This document shows positions 16,684 through 25,169 of a stretch of 64,000 bases of DNA, in pieces (the first letter of the stretch is position 1; the number at the start of each line of letters is the position of its first letter). Made by a program: the position numbers and the translations under genes. The stretch is from a bacterium (lineage in GTDB: Bacteria > Armatimonadota > Zipacnadia > Zipacnadales > UBA11051), in contig JAJFUB010000125.1 of NCBI GenBank assembly GCA_021372615.1, positions 1 to 64,000 on the forward strand, given 5' to 3'. Under the pieces are notes generated by a model. The model was given only the letters and a program-made list of their open reading frames with translations. It was not told where the DNA came from and did no database searches.

Positions 16684-18088
16684 GTGGGTAGCAGCAGCCG
16701 GCGCGGTGGCGCTGGTGCTGCTGGTGCAGGCCGAGCCGCAGGCTCCGCGGGGCCAGCGTCCACCGCAGGACCTGTCGCCTTGCTTCCATGCCGAAGTGCC
16801 GGCGCACCCGTTCGACGTCATCCTGGGCCGACCGACGGATGCCTCAGTCACGGTCAGCGTGCTGTCCTACACGGCGGCGGAAGGCTACGTCGAGTGGGGC
16901 ACACAGCCGGGGCAGTATGTGAGCCAGACAGCGGCAGTCAAGCTCCCCGCCGGGCAGCCGGTGGAGATGCTATTGCGGCCGCTCGCACCGGACACGGCGT
17001 ATTGGTACCGCCTACGCACCCGCGCGACCTCGGGCGACGTCGGCGTGAGCGACAAGTACCACTTCCACACCGCCCGTCCATCCGGCAGCCCCTTCACCTT
17101 CACCATCACTGCCGACCCGCACCTGGACGAGCGCACCGACATCGGCCTGTACGCGACGACGCTGCGCAACGCACTGGCGGACAACCCGGACTTCCACCTC
17201 GATCTCGGTGACACGTTCATGTGCGACAAGGTCCGCCCCCTGGGCCAGCCGATCCTGCCGATGTATCTGGCGCAGCGCTACTACTTCGGGTTGCTGTGCC
17301 CGTCCGCCCCGCTGTTCTTCGCGACGGGCAACCATGACGGCGAGACCGGGAACGAGGACCCGGAGGCCGTGGCGCTGCGCCGGCAGATGCTGCCCGGCCC
17401 GCGCCCGGACGGCTTCTACACCGGCAACGAGGACGACGCGCAGGCGAACTACTATGCGTGGACCTGGGGCGACGCGCTGTTCATTGTGCTCGACCCGTTC
17501 ACCTACACGACCGCCCGCGTCCGGACCGCAGACGACAACTGGAACCGCACACTCGGGGAGGCGCAGTACCGCTGGCTGCAGCGCACGCTGGAGGAGACTC
17601 GGGCCTCCCTCAGGTTCGTCTTCATCCACCACCTGGTCGGCGGTCTGGACCGGAACGGGCGGGGTGGGGCCGAGGCGGCGCGCTACTTCGAGTGGGGGGG
17701 ACGCAGTCTGGACGGCACGGATGAGTTCGCCCGCCGGCGCCCCGGATGGGGCCTGCCGATCCATCAGTTGCTGGTCAAGCACGGAGTCAGCGCCGTCTTC
17801 CACGGCCACGACCACTTCTACGCGCGACAGGAACTCGGCGGGGTTGTCTACCAGGAGGTGCCACAGCCAGGCTGGGTCGGCGGTGAGCGGGTGGTCGAGG
17901 CGGCGAGCTACGGCTACGCCACCGGAGAGATCATGGCCAGTTCGGGTCACCTGCGCGTGAAGGTCAGACCGGGGGAAGCCACGGTATCCTACGTGCGCTC
18001 ATATCTGGCCCCCCAGGAGACCAACGGGCGCCGGAACGCCCAGGTGGCGCACACCTACACGTTGCGCGCCACCGCCCCGGCCCCCTAG
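16661..18088 (+). CDS. Purple acid phosphatase-like exported metallophosphoesterase (copy 2)
   Basis: The 475-residue product starts at ATG 16661, overlapping the end of copy 1 by 23 bases in another frame. A signal peptide (about residues 1-22) precedes an Fn3-like N-domain and the phosphoesterase core, with ADPH near 150, LGDT near 181, GNHD near 223, HH near 322 and GHDH near 381. All catalytic blocks are intact in both copies, so the duplication has not decayed. The pair may split substrates. The gene ends 4 bases inside the 3-prime end of convergent murB, leaving no room for a conventional terminator. Confidence 0.87.
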   Translation: MQLPPVSRWVAAAGAVALVLLVQAEPQAPRGQRPPQDLSPCFHAEVPAHPFDVILGRPTDASVTVSVLSYTAAEGYVEWGTQPGQYVSQTAAVKLPAGQPVEMLLRPLAPDTAYWYRLRTRATSGDVGVSDKYHFHTARPSGSPFTFTITADPHLDERTDIGLYATTLRNALADNPDFHLDLGDTFMCDKVRPLGQPILPMYLAQRYYFGLLCPSAPLFFATGNHDGETGNEDPEAVALRRQMLPGPRPDGFYTGNEDDAQANYYAWTWGDALFIVLDPFTYTTARVRTADDNWNRTLGEAQYRWLQRTLEETRASLRFVFIHHLVGGLDRNGRGGAEAARYFEWGGRSLDGTDEFARRRPGWGLPIHQLLVKHGVSAVFHGHDHFYARQELGGVVYQEVPQPGWVGGERVVEAASYGYATGEIMASSGHLRVKVRPGEATVSYVRSYLAPQETNGRRNAQVAHTYTLRATAPAP

Positions 18089-18993
18089 TCTTCCCCGACG
18101 ACGCAGACCTCTTGTTCCAGCCAGACGCCGTGCTCGTCGTGAACGCGGTTGCGCACCTGCTCGATCAGTTGCAGGACATCGCTGGCGGTGGCGCCCCCGA
18201 CATTGACGATGAAGCCGGCGTGCTTGGCCGAGATCTGCGCCCCGCCGATGGTCAGGCCCTTGCAGCCGCTGCAGTCGATGAGCCGCCCGGCGAAGTCCCC
18301 CGGCGGACGCTTGAAGATGCTGCCTGCGCTCCGCTCCTTGAGCGGCTGTCGCGACAGGCGCTTCTCGATCGTCTCGTACATCGCCCGGCGGATGTCCGCC
18401 GGGAGCCCCTCGACCAGTTCGAACTCGACCTCGAGGACGACCAGGGGCTGCTGCTGCAAGGCGCTATGGCGGTACGAGAAGTCCAGGTCGGCGGGCGTCA
18501 GGTCCAGGTGCCCGCCCTCGGTGTTGAGGACGGTGACACGCCTGACGGTCTGGCCGACCTCGCCCCCGTTGGCGCCGGCGTTCATCCATACGGCGCCGCC
18601 GACGGTGCCGGGGATGCCGGCGGCCCAGGCCAGTCCGTCCAATCCGCCCTCCGCGGCCTGGACACAGAGGCGGTCGAGGCCGGCGCCACTCTGGGCGATC
18701 AGACGGCGGCCCTGGCGGCGGATGGCGCCGAGGGCCTCACCCAGCTTGATGACCACCCCGCGGAAGCCCCCGTCGCGGACGACGATGTTGGTGCCGTTGC
18801 CGATGACGAGGGTCGGCAGACCGGCCTGCCGGCAGGTCTGCAGGAGCGCCGCCAGGGCTGAGGTGTCGGTGGGTACGGCGAGAATGTCTGCCGGGCCGCC
18901 GATGCCGAACGAGGTGTGCCGTGACATCGGCTCGTGCTCGAAGAGCTCCACCCCGGCCAGCCCGGCCAGTGCGTGCGTGACAGTTGCTGACAT
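18085..18993 (-). CDS. murB: UDP-N-acetylenolpyruvoylglucosamine reductase
   Basis: MurB reduces UDP-GlcNAc-enolpyruvate to UDP-MurNAc with NADPH and FAD in cytoplasmic peptidoglycan synthesis. The 302-residue protein shows FAD-binding TSFGIGGPAD near 28-37, IGNGTN near 64-69, GIPGTVGGAVWMNAGANGG near 125-143, catalytic Arg in FSYRHS, catalytic Ser in SAGSIFKRP near 226, and catalytic Glu in LEQEV near 294. Length and motif order fit the shorter MurB type found in Bacillus and Thermotoga. The start codon directly follows the stop of the upstream PRC-barrel gene (TAGATG), so the two are probably cotranslated. Confidence 0.96.
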   Translation of the reverse strand: MSATVTHALAGLAGVELFEHEPMSRHTSFGIGGPADILAVPTDTSALAALLQTCRQAGLPTLVIGNGTNIVVRDGGFRGVVIKLGEALGAIRRQGRRLIAQSGAGLDRLCVQAAEGGLDGLAWAAGIPGTVGGAVWMNAGANGGEVGQTVRRVTVLNTEGGHLDLTPADLDFSYRHSALQQQPLVVLEVEFELVEGLPADIRRAMYETIEKRLSRQPLKERSAGSIFKRPPGDFAGRLIDCSGCKGLTIGGAQISAKHAGFIVNVGGATASDVLQLIEQVRNRVHDEHGVWLEQEVCVVGED

Positions 18994-20013
18994 CTACTGC
19001 TCCGTCGGCTGGGCTTCGTCGCCCGTCTCGGCCTGCGCGGCGGGTTCGGCCGGCGCAGCCGCCTGGTCCGCGGGCACGGCCTCCTCGGCCGGCTTGCCTG
19101 CCACATCTTCGTCGGTGATCGGCGCCGCCTCTTCCTTGTCGCCCAGGTTGGCCACGGCCTCGCGCGTCTTGGCGGTTAGGTCGGCGGCCTTCTCACGGAC
19201 AGCCCCCGCCTCCTTCTTGACGGCCTCGCTGCCGGCTTCCACCAGCTTCGAGGCTCGCTCGCGGGCCACCTTGGCTTCCTTCTTGACGGTCTCCCCGGCG
19301 GTCTCGGTGAACTTGGCGGCCTTCGCACGGACGACCTTGGCTTCCTTCTTCACTGTCTCGCCGGCCGTCTCGGAGAGCTTGGTCGCCCGGGCGCGGACGA
19401 CCTCGGCCTCCTTCTTGACGGTCTCGCTGCCGGTCTCGTACAGCTTCTCGGCCTGCTCGGAGACCTGCTGGACCTGCTTGCGGGCGCCCTCGCTCCACTG
19501 CCCGAAGCGGCTGCGCCAGCCGCCGGCCTCGCGGCCCAGTTGCTGCACTTGCTCGTCGGGCAGGATCACTGCGTCACGCCCGTGGATCGTTCCGGGCAGC
19601 ACCGGCAGGATCAGCACACCGTCAGCGAGGTCCTTCAGCGGGCCGCTGGAGACCTCGTACCGCGTGACGACCTTGTCGTAGGGGTCAATGAAGACGGAGG
19701 ACACAGTGCCCAGACGCTTGCCCGAGGCGGTGAAGACGGCCAGCGGCTCAGGCGAAAGCTGCTTGCGGCTCTCGAGGTCGGGGGTCGCGGACAGCACGGT
19801 CGCCACGGTCTTGCTCGAGACCATGATGACATCGCTGCCGATGGTCTTGATGTCGGCCGCCAGCACACCGCGGTCGCCCGCCCCGTCGCTCACGATCAAT
19901 CCCAGCACGGCGCCAGTGGCCAGGTCCACCACCACCTGGCTGACGGTGCCGACATTGGCGCCTTCCTCAACGGAGAGGACGCGCAGACCGACAATGGATC
20001 TGATCTCACGCAT
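18994..20013 (-). CDS. PRC-barrel protein with amphipathic 22-residue repeats
   Basis: The 339-residue product starts at ATG 20013 with GAGGGG 5 bases upstream. Residues about 1-75 and 85-160 are two PRC-barrel-like domains (MREIRSIVGLRVLS and AVFTASGKRLGTV starts). About 185-275 is a helical region with four near-identical units of the form ETxxETVKKEAxVxRxxAxKL, spaced about 22 residues apart and resembling LEA-type or apolipoprotein-like amphipathic helices. The tail is acidic and Ala/Glu/Pro-rich. There is no signal peptide. PRC barrels occur in ribosome maturation, photosystems and stress proteins. A membrane- or DNA-associated stress role is possible but unproven. It is coupled to murB. 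Confidence 0.75.
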   Translation of the reverse strand: MREIRSIVGLRVLSVEEGANVGTVSQVVVDLATGAVLGLIVSDGAGDRGVLAADIKTIGSDVIMVSSKTVATVLSATPDLESRKQLSPEPLAVFTASGKRLGTVSSVFIDPYDKVVTRYEVSSGPLKDLADGVLILPVLPGTIHGRDAVILPDEQVQQLGREAGGWRSRFGQWSEGARKQVQQVSEQAEKLYETGSETVKKEAEVVRARATKLSETAGETVKKEAKVVRAKAAKFTETAGETVKKEAKVARERASKLVEAGSEAVKKEAGAVREKAADLTAKTREAVANLGDKEEAAPITDEDVAGKPAEEAVPADQAAAPAEPAAQAETGDEAQPTEQ

Positions 20014-20050
20014 GATAACCCCTCGCTTCGTACGGCTGAGTGGTTGCGAT

Positions 20051-20842
20051 TCAGGCGTCGCCCAGAGCCTGCCAGGCCTTCTGCGAGGTGCGTCCATAGC
20101 CCTGGAGACTGCCCACGTCCCAGCGCTCCTCATCGGGCTGTAGCGGCATGGCGAAGGCGAGGCGCTCCTGGGCCAGGGCACGCAACGCGTCCGTCAACTG
20201 GACCTCGCCGCCATGGCCCGGCTTCACCTCGCGCAGGGCGTCGAACACGTCGTGCGTCAGGACATACCGCGCGCATACCGCGAGCCGGCTGGGCGCCGCG
20301 TCCGGGCCGGGCTTCTCCACCAGGTCCAGGGCGCGTACGCTACCCCCCGGTCCGTCCGGGCCGGGCTTGATGATGCCGTACCGGGACGTATCCGCCAGCG
20401 CCACCGTCTGTGCGGCGATGACTGCCGCGGCGCCCGCTTCGGCGTACACCTGCAGCATCCGCCGGGCCAGTCCGCCGAACTCATTGCCCCAGATCACCGC
20501 ATCGCCGAGGGCCACGAACACGTCCCCGGGGACCTCGTCAGCGGCCGCCAGGACGGCATCGCCCAGCCCTCGCGGCTCCTCCTGCGCCGCGTAGCGCAGG
20601 CTCAACCGGGCCCACGCCTCATCGGCTTCGCGCAAGGCGGCGAAGTGCTCGACGATGGCCTCCTTGTTGTTCCCGATGACGATGACGAAATCCTGCAAGC
20701 CGGCAGCCTCCAGCTCTTCCACCACGAGCTGAATGGCCGGCTTGGGCCCCAGCGGCAGCATCTCCTTGGGGATCGAGTACGTCAGGGGAAACAGCCGCGT
20801 TCCTCGACCGGCGGCCGGAATCACGGCAGTGACAGCAGCCAT
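20051..20842 (-). CDS. galU: UTP-glucose-1-phosphate uridylyltransferase
   Basis: The 263-residue protein makes UDP-glucose from UTP and glucose-1-phosphate. The nucleotide-binding signature PAAGRGTRLFPLT lies at about residues 9-21, with PKEMLPLGPKPAIQ directly after, then the GLGDAVLAA and DVFVALGDAVIW blocks, and VEKPG near 165. It is slightly shorter than the usual 290-300 residues but contains all core blocks. The start is ATG 20842; an adjoining in-frame GTG at 20845 is equally possible because GAGG lies 6-9 bases upstream. It sits between tRNA-Thr and the PRC-barrel gene on the same strand. Thymidylyltransferase activity cannot be excluded. Confidence 0.88.
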   Translation of the reverse strand: MAAVTAVIPAAGRGTRLFPLTYSIPKEMLPLGPKPAIQLVVEELEAAGLQDFVIVIGNNKEAIVEHFAALREADEAWARLSLRYAAQEEPRGLGDAVLAAADEVPGDVFVALGDAVIWGNEFGGLARRMLQVYAEAGAAAVIAAQTVALADTSRYGIIKPGPDGPGGSVRALDLVEKPGPDAAPSRLAVCARYVLTHDVFDALREVKPGHGGEVQLTDALRALAQERLAFAMPLQPDEERWDVGSLQGYGRTSQKAWQALGDA

Positions 20843-20884
20843 CACAGCATACCTCGGTAGCTCCCGCCGCGGCTCATCACAGTC

Positions 20885-20919
20885 AGGCGGGCAAACAAAA
20901 GCCTGGATTCCGCCCGCCT
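20885..20919 (-). terminator. Hairpin between tRNA-Thr and galU
   Basis: AGGCGGGC (20885-20892) and GCCCGCCT (20912-20919) form an 8-base stem with a 19-base loop downstream of the tRNA 3-prime end. The T-rich stretch falls in the loop rather than after the stem, so this is a weak terminator candidate. Confidence 0.35.
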
Positions 20920-20954
20920 ATGGCGGCGCTGGAGACCAGGCCGGAGAGAACGAA

Positions 20955-21029
20955 TGGAGCCAGCGAGCAGACTTGAACTGCTAACCTGCGCATTACGAAT
21001 GCGCTGCTCTGCCATTGAGCTACGCTGGC
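20955..21029 (-). tRNA. tRNA-Thr (anticodon CGU)
   Basis: The 75-base sequence folds into a full cloverleaf: acceptor GCCAGCG/CGCTGGC, D arm GCTC/GAGC, anticodon arm GCGCA/TGCGC with loop TTCGTAA giving anticodon CGT, and T arm AGCAG/CTGCT with loop TTCAAGT. The 3-prime CCA is encoded. The discriminator base is T. The anticodon reads ACG, a threonine codon. A clear promoter lies about 75 bases upstream. Confidence 0.97.
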
Positions 21030-21103
21030 CCGACAGAACTGCCACAACCCCACGGCAGATCGTCGCCGCGGGCCGCCGTTGAGGCTTCTGGCAGCGGACC
21101 TGA

Positions 21104-21132
21104 AGTATACCCGCTGCCCCCCGCCAAGTCAA
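21104..21132 (-). promoter_or_regulatory. Sigma70-type promoter for tRNA-Thr
   Basis: On the minus strand TTGACT (21132-21127) and TATACT (21109-21104) are separated by 17 bases. Each hexamer has one mismatch to consensus. The predicted start is near 21097, giving a leader of about 68 bases before the tRNA. Confidence 0.75.
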
Positions 21133-21182
21133 GCTCCGGGCAGGCGTCGGCCGACCTGCCCGCGCCACTGATCCTGGTCAAG

Positions 21183-22034
21183 TCACGCCCGGCCCGCCGC
21201 GCCCGTGCGCTCGATCCAGCGCTCCACGACTGCCGCCATCTCCCCCGTGGCCACTGCCATGGCCTGCGGAATCCACAGGTTGCGCCCTGCCTGCCACTGG
21301 TCCAGGAGTGACTGGCGCACCGTCGTGATCAGATCGGTGGCGACATTCACCTTGGCGATGCCCAGCGAGATCGCGCGGCGCAGGTCCTCGTCGGGGGTGC
21401 CGCTGCCGCCGTGCAGCGCCAGGGGCACCTGGACCGCCTCGCGGATGCGCGCCAGGCGGCCGAAGTCCAGCTGCGGCAGCGTTGCGTAGTGCCCGTGGGC
21501 ATTGCCGACGGCCACGGCGAGGCAGTCCACGCCGGTCGCGGCCACGTAGTCGGCGGCCTCCTCCGGATCGGTCAGCGCGGCGCCCTCACCACCCTCGACC
21601 GCCGTTACGCTGGCCTTGCCGACGACCCCCAGCTCCCCCTCCACGCTCACCCCACGCGGATGTGCCAGGCCGACAACCTCGCGCAGGGCCGCGACATTCT
21701 CTGGCAGGGGCCGGGTCGAGTAGTCCAGCATCACGGACGTGTGGCCCGCATCCATGCACTCCCGCACGCGCTCCAGCGAGTCGCCATGGTCGAGCAGCAG
21801 CGCGGCGCGAACCTCATAGGCCGGGAGCAGCGCGCGGACGACGGCGCCGATCGCGGCCGGCGCCAGCATCGGGTAATCCGCGGGAGCAGTCATGAGAATG
21901 ACGGGCGCACGCAGTCGCTCCGCCACGCGCAGGACGGTCTGTACCGCCTCGGCGCACCATACACAGAAGGCCGGCACGGCATAGCCGGCGGCATAGGCTT
22001 CGGATAACAGATCGGACATGGGCAACAAAGGCAT
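21183..22034 (-). CDS. Class II fructose-bisphosphate/tagatose-bisphosphate aldolase family
   Basis: The 283-residue product starts at ATG 22034 with GGGAG 5 bases upstream. Class II aldolases cleave ketose bisphosphates with a catalytic zinc. Visible signatures are LLLDHGDS (active-site Asp and first zinc His, about residue 85), SVEGELG (about 134-140), the zinc His in VGNAHGHY (about 179) and ALHGGSGTPDE (about 206-216). Length matches the GatY/KbaY/FbaA short type. No adjacent glycolytic or tagatose genes tell the substrate. It is transcribed from upstream of the tRNA promoter on the same strand. Confidence 0.88.
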   Translation of the reverse strand: MPLLPMSDLLSEAYAAGYAVPAFCVWCAEAVQTVLRVAERLRAPVILMTAPADYPMLAPAAIGAVVRALLPAYEVRAALLLDHGDSLERVRECMDAGHTSVMLDYSTRPLPENVAALREVVGLAHPRGVSVEGELGVVGKASVTAVEGGEGAALTDPEEAADYVAATGVDCLAVAVGNAHGHYATLPQLDFGRLARIREAVQVPLALHGGSGTPDEDLRRAISLGIAKVNVATDLITTVRQSLLDQWQAGRNLWIPQAMAVATGEMAAVVERWIERTGAAGRA

Positions 22035-22269
22035 GAGTGCTCCCGGTACCTCGGTCTCAGGCGGCGGCGTGGGTGGGGGAGACGCCCACCGGCTCGGCGG
22101 AGGCGGTCGTGCCGGGGGTTGCGGGCCCCGGCGGGGCCGCCCGACGAACGCAGCCCTGCAGCAACATGGCTGGATTCCGACGGAGAGTTTCGGGAGCGGA
22201 GGTGCGGACACCTGCAGTCAGGACAGGGCGGTGGCCAGCGCGGTAGCCGCTACGGCGTGCCCTAGCGTT

Positions 22270-22289
22270 CGCTATGGTGTGCCATAGCG
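22270..22289 (-). terminator. Hairpin overlapping the rseP stop codon
   Basis: CGCTATGG and CCATAGCG pair perfectly (8 bases) around a TGTG loop and cover the rseP stop codon. There is no T-run. The next 235 bases up to the aldolase gene are GC-rich and hold no recognisable gene. Confidence 0.4.
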
Positions 22290-23675
22290 CACGAGGTTGC
22301 TGACGTCCTTGTACGTCAGCGCCACGAACAGGAGCATCACGAAGGCGAAGCCGAGGATGCTGACGGCCAACTCGAGCCGGGGGCTGACCCGCCGGCGGAT
22401 GATCGCCTCGAAGCCCAGTAGCACGATGCGGAAGCCGTCGAACGGGGGGAAGGGGAAGAGGTTCATGACGGCCAGGATGGAGCTGATGATGCCGCCCCAA
22501 CTGAGCACGGCGTCCCAGCCGATGCGCGCGCGTTCGGCGCTGATGGCCATGATGGCCACCGGCCCGGCCAGTTCCGCCTCGACCTCATGGCGCAGCATGG
22601 CCTGTACCGAGACGATGACCGTGGCCGCCGACCCGACCGTGCTGAGCACCCCGAGCTTGAGCGCCTGCACCGGGCCGACCGGCTGCGTCGCCCCCCGCAG
22701 CACGACCCCGATGCGGCCGATCTCGCGGATGCGCGAATAGAGCGTCCCCTGGGCATCCCGGGCCGTGTACCGCCCGTGCCCCACTTCGGTCAGCGCCGGC
22801 AGCGCCAGCAGCGCTCCCTCGCGTCTCACGTTCACCGTGACCTGCTGGTTGGGCCGCGCGGCAATGTAGCCGACCAGCGCCGTCTGGGTCAGCGGGGCGA
22901 ACTGCACCCCGTAGCTGCGCTGCAGCGCCTGCTGCGCGTCCTGGTCGGCGACCCGGCCCAGCCCCGCGGGTACCGGGAGCGAGAGCACCTTCTCCTGGTC
23001 CCGGATGCTCGTGGCGTTCAGATCCAGCACCATCACGGCCGCCTTGCCACCCTTGGCCCGGCGGAGGGCCGCCAGCATCTCGACCGGGGTGTTGACTTCG
23101 GCGCCGTCCACGCGCTCGATGATGTAGTCCTTCTTCAGGCCGGCCTTCTGGCCCGCGCCGCTCTGCACCGCGCTCAGCTCCAGTGAGTAGGTCTGCCCAT
23201 CCACGCCGACAATGCAGTCGCCCCCGCGCAGACCGGCCCGCTGGGCCGGGGAGCTGGCCGCGACCTTGGAGATGTAGATGCCCTGGTCGTCCGGGTTCGG
23301 CACACCCTGCCACGCCGTGACGGCGGTGAACAGCACGATGGCCAGGAGGATGTTGGCCACGCTGCCGGCGACAATGACCAGCGCCCCCTGCCAACGCGGG
23401 CGGGTGTGGAAGCCGCGCACCACATACTCGGCGCCCGGCTCCATCCCGGCGATCCTGACGTACCCGCCGACCGGGAAGATGTTCAGACGGTACAACGTCT
23501 CGCCTCGCCGCCGCTGCAGGAGCGCCCGCCCGAAGCCCAGGGCGAACTCCTCGACATGCATCCCGGAGAGCTTGGCGAGCAGGAAGTGCCCTGCCTCATG
23601 GCACAGCAGGCACAGGCCCAGCACCACGACGATCGCGGCGCCGCTATTCAGATAGGTCAGGACGGAATTGAGCAT
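22272..23675 (-). CDS. rseP: Site-2 intramembrane zinc metalloprotease RseP
   Basis: RseP-type proteases cut anti-sigma factors and signal peptides inside the membrane. The 467-residue product has the HExxH zinc motif as HEAGH in the first transmembrane helix (about residues 26-30), GYVRIAGM after it, a PDZ region around SPAQRAGLRGGDCIVGVDG (about 140-158), and the second active-site motif NLFPFPPFDGFR near 400 with Phe in place of the usual Leu before Asp-Gly. Start ATG 23675 (MLNSVL) matches the family N-terminus; only GAGAG lies upstream. It follows dxr by 43 bases, a common bacterial pairing in the envelope operon. Confidence 0.94.
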   Translation of the reverse strand: MLNSVLTYLNSGAAIVVVLGLCLLCHEAGHFLLAKLSGMHVEEFALGFGRALLQRRRGETLYRLNIFPVGGYVRIAGMEPGAEYVVRGFHTRPRWQGALVIVAGSVANILLAIVLFTAVTAWQGVPNPDDQGIYISKVAASSPAQRAGLRGGDCIVGVDGQTYSLELSAVQSGAGQKAGLKKDYIIERVDGAEVNTPVEMLAALRRAKGGKAAVMVLDLNATSIRDQEKVLSLPVPAGLGRVADQDAQQALQRSYGVQFAPLTQTALVGYIAARPNQQVTVNVRREGALLALPALTEVGHGRYTARDAQGTLYSRIREIGRIGVVLRGATQPVGPVQALKLGVLSTVGSAATVIVSVQAMLRHEVEAELAGPVAIMAISAERARIGWDAVLSWGGIISSILAVMNLFPFPPFDGFRIVLLGFEAIIRRRVSPRLELAVSILGFAFVMLLFVALTYKDVSNLVRYGTP

Positions 23676-23718
23676 CGCGCTCTCTTTGCGTTCAGTGTGT
23701 GTGCGGGCTCTGCCGGCG

Positions 23719-24870
23719 CTACTGCGCCGCCCACGCCCGTACGTACTCGCCCGCCCAGCGATCGGCCGCCACGGCCTCCTCGATGCTGCGGACGTCACCG
23801 CCTGGATAGGCGTTCAGGGCCCGCTCGATGGCATCGGGGATGCCCATGAAGCCCAGACGGCCCTGCAGGAACAGCTCGACGGCCGCCTCGTCAGCGCCAT
23901 TGAGCGCCGCCGGGTAGCCGCCGCCGGCCTCCGCGGCCTGCCGCGCCAGCCGCAGGCATGGGAACTTGGCGACATCCGGCTCCGCGAACGTCAGCGGCGA
24001 GGCCTGCGCCAGGTCCAGCCGGGGCAGCTCGTTGCGCACGCGCTCCGGGTGGAAGAGCGCCACCTGAATCGGGGTGCGCATGTCCGGCCATCCGAGCTGC
24101 GCCAGCACGCTGCTATCGGCGAACTCCACCAGCGAGTGAATGATGCTCTGGTGGTGCACCACGACCTCGATCTGGCTGAACTCCACCCCGAACAGCCACT
24201 TGACCTCAAAGACCTCGAAGCCCTTGTTGGCCAGAGTCGCCGAATCAATCGTCACCTTGCGGCCCATGCGCCAGTTGGGGTGGCGCAGAGCCTGGTCCGG
24301 CGTGACCTGCGCCAGCTCCTCACGGCTGAGCTTGGCGAACGGCCCGCCTGATGCCGTGAGCAGGATGCGCTCCACGGCCTCACGCGGCTGGCCCTGCAGA
24401 CACTGGAAGATGGCCGAGAGCTCGCTGTCCACGGGCAGCAGCCGCGCCCCGGAGCGCTCGGCCAGCGCCGTCACGACCGCGCCGGCCATGACCAGCGGCT
24501 CTTTGTTGGCCAGGGCTACGTCCACGCCCTGGCGCAGGGCCGCCGCCAGCGGCAGCAGCCCCGCCGCCCCCGAGATGGCCCCCACCACCAGGTCCGGCTG
24601 CGTCTGGTCCAGCAGCCGCTCCAGCCCGGCCTCGCCGGCCAGCACCTGCGCATGGGGCAACTGCTCGGCCACGGCGTGTGCGGCGGCCTCGTCCGTCAGG
24701 CACAGCCGGGAAACATCGAACGTACGCGCCTGGGCAGCGATCAGGTCGGTGCTGCGCCCGGCGACGAGGCCCACGACCTCCAGCCGCTCCGGGTGCGCCG
24801 CCACGATCTCCAGCGTCTGCTTGCCAATGGACCCGGTCGAACCGAGAATGACGACACGTTTGCGGACCAT
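23719..24870 (-). CDS. dxr: 1-deoxy-D-xylulose 5-phosphate reductoisomerase
   Basis: Dxr converts DXP to MEP with NADPH in the non-mevalonate isoprenoid pathway. The 383-residue protein has the NADPH motif LGSTGSIG (about 9-16), ALANKEPLVMAG (about 121-132), metal-binding DSELSA with the conserved Glu (about 147-152), ASGGPF (about 173-178), and NWRMGRKVTIDSATLANKG (about 198-216). Length and residues are typical. GAGG lies 4 bases before the ATG. The upstream 299 bases to the next gene are packed with repeats, so the promoter was not located. Confidence 0.97.
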   Translation of the reverse strand: MVRKRVVILGSTGSIGKQTLEIVAAHPERLEVVGLVAGRSTDLIAAQARTFDVSRLCLTDEAAAHAVAEQLPHAQVLAGEAGLERLLDQTQPDLVVGAISGAAGLLPLAAALRQGVDVALANKEPLVMAGAVVTALAERSGARLLPVDSELSAIFQCLQGQPREAVERILLTASGGPFAKLSREELAQVTPDQALRHPNWRMGRKVTIDSATLANKGFEVFEVKWLFGVEFSQIEVVVHHQSIIHSLVEFADSSVLAQLGWPDMRTPIQVALFHPERVRNELPRLDLAQASPLTFAEPDVAKFPCLRLARQAAEAGGGYPAALNGADEAAVELFLQGRLGFMGIPDAIERALNAYPGGDVRSIEEAVAADRWAGEYVRAWAAQ

Positions 24871-24925
24871 GTTACCTCTGACGAAATGCTGCGTCTGCAG
24901 CGCGCAGGGCGCTCATCCCTGGAGC

Positions 24926-24943
24926 GCGGCTCTCCAGAGCCGC
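24926..24943. repeat. Short palindrome at the edge of a repeat cluster
   Basis: GCGGCTCT-CC-AGAGCCGC is a perfect 8-base stem with a 2-base loop. It runs directly into the first 48-base tandem unit at 24939. Confidence 0.6.
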
Positions 24944-25034
24944 AGTCCCATCTGCGCGCGTGAGGACACGCGCGCCCACGCGACAAGCCGCAGTCCCATC
25001 TGCGCGCGTGAGGACACGCGCGCCCACGCGACAA
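24939..25034. repeat. Two perfect 48-base tandem repeats, each with a hairpin
   Basis: Units 24939-24986 and 24987-25034 are identical. Each contains GCGCGCGTG-AGGA-CACGCGCGC, a 9-base stem with a 4-base loop, then CCACGCGACAA. The same hairpin lies inside the GH51-like gene at 8271-8300. Two units without spacers do not make a CRISPR array. Confidence 0.85.
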
Positions 25035-25037
25035 GCC

Positions 25038-25106
25038 GTAGTGCGGGCTTCCAGCCCGCCCTTGGTCGGGTCGTCTGACTCTGGGCCGGCTGGAAGCCCG
25101 CACTAC
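25038..25106. repeat. 19-base terminal inverted repeat element
   Basis: GTAGTGCGGGCTTCCAGCC (25038-25056) and its exact reverse complement (25088-25106) enclose 31 bases. The 69-base unit looks like a REPIN or small MITE. CATC-rich sequence follows to 25160. This cluster fills the 299-base gap between dxr and the cupin gene. Confidence 0.85.
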
Positions 25107-25169
25107 ACCCAGGAAGAACCCATCTCCCCATCCCCTCATCCCCTCATCCGACCATCCCGCGCTCTCGCC

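Noticed and set aside
18149-19681. Long plus-strand frame opposite murB and the PRC-barrel gene
   Set aside because: Both minus-strand genes are well supported; the opposite frame is Ser/Ala/Arg-rich and unmatched.
22037-22287. Small plus-strand open frame between the aldolase gene and rseP
   Set aside because: Gly/Ala-rich product, no ribosome site, covers the rseP stop on the other strand and shows no family features.
24939-25034. CRISPR array
   Set aside because: There are only two direct 48-base units with no unique spacers between them and no cas genes. It is a tandem duplication.
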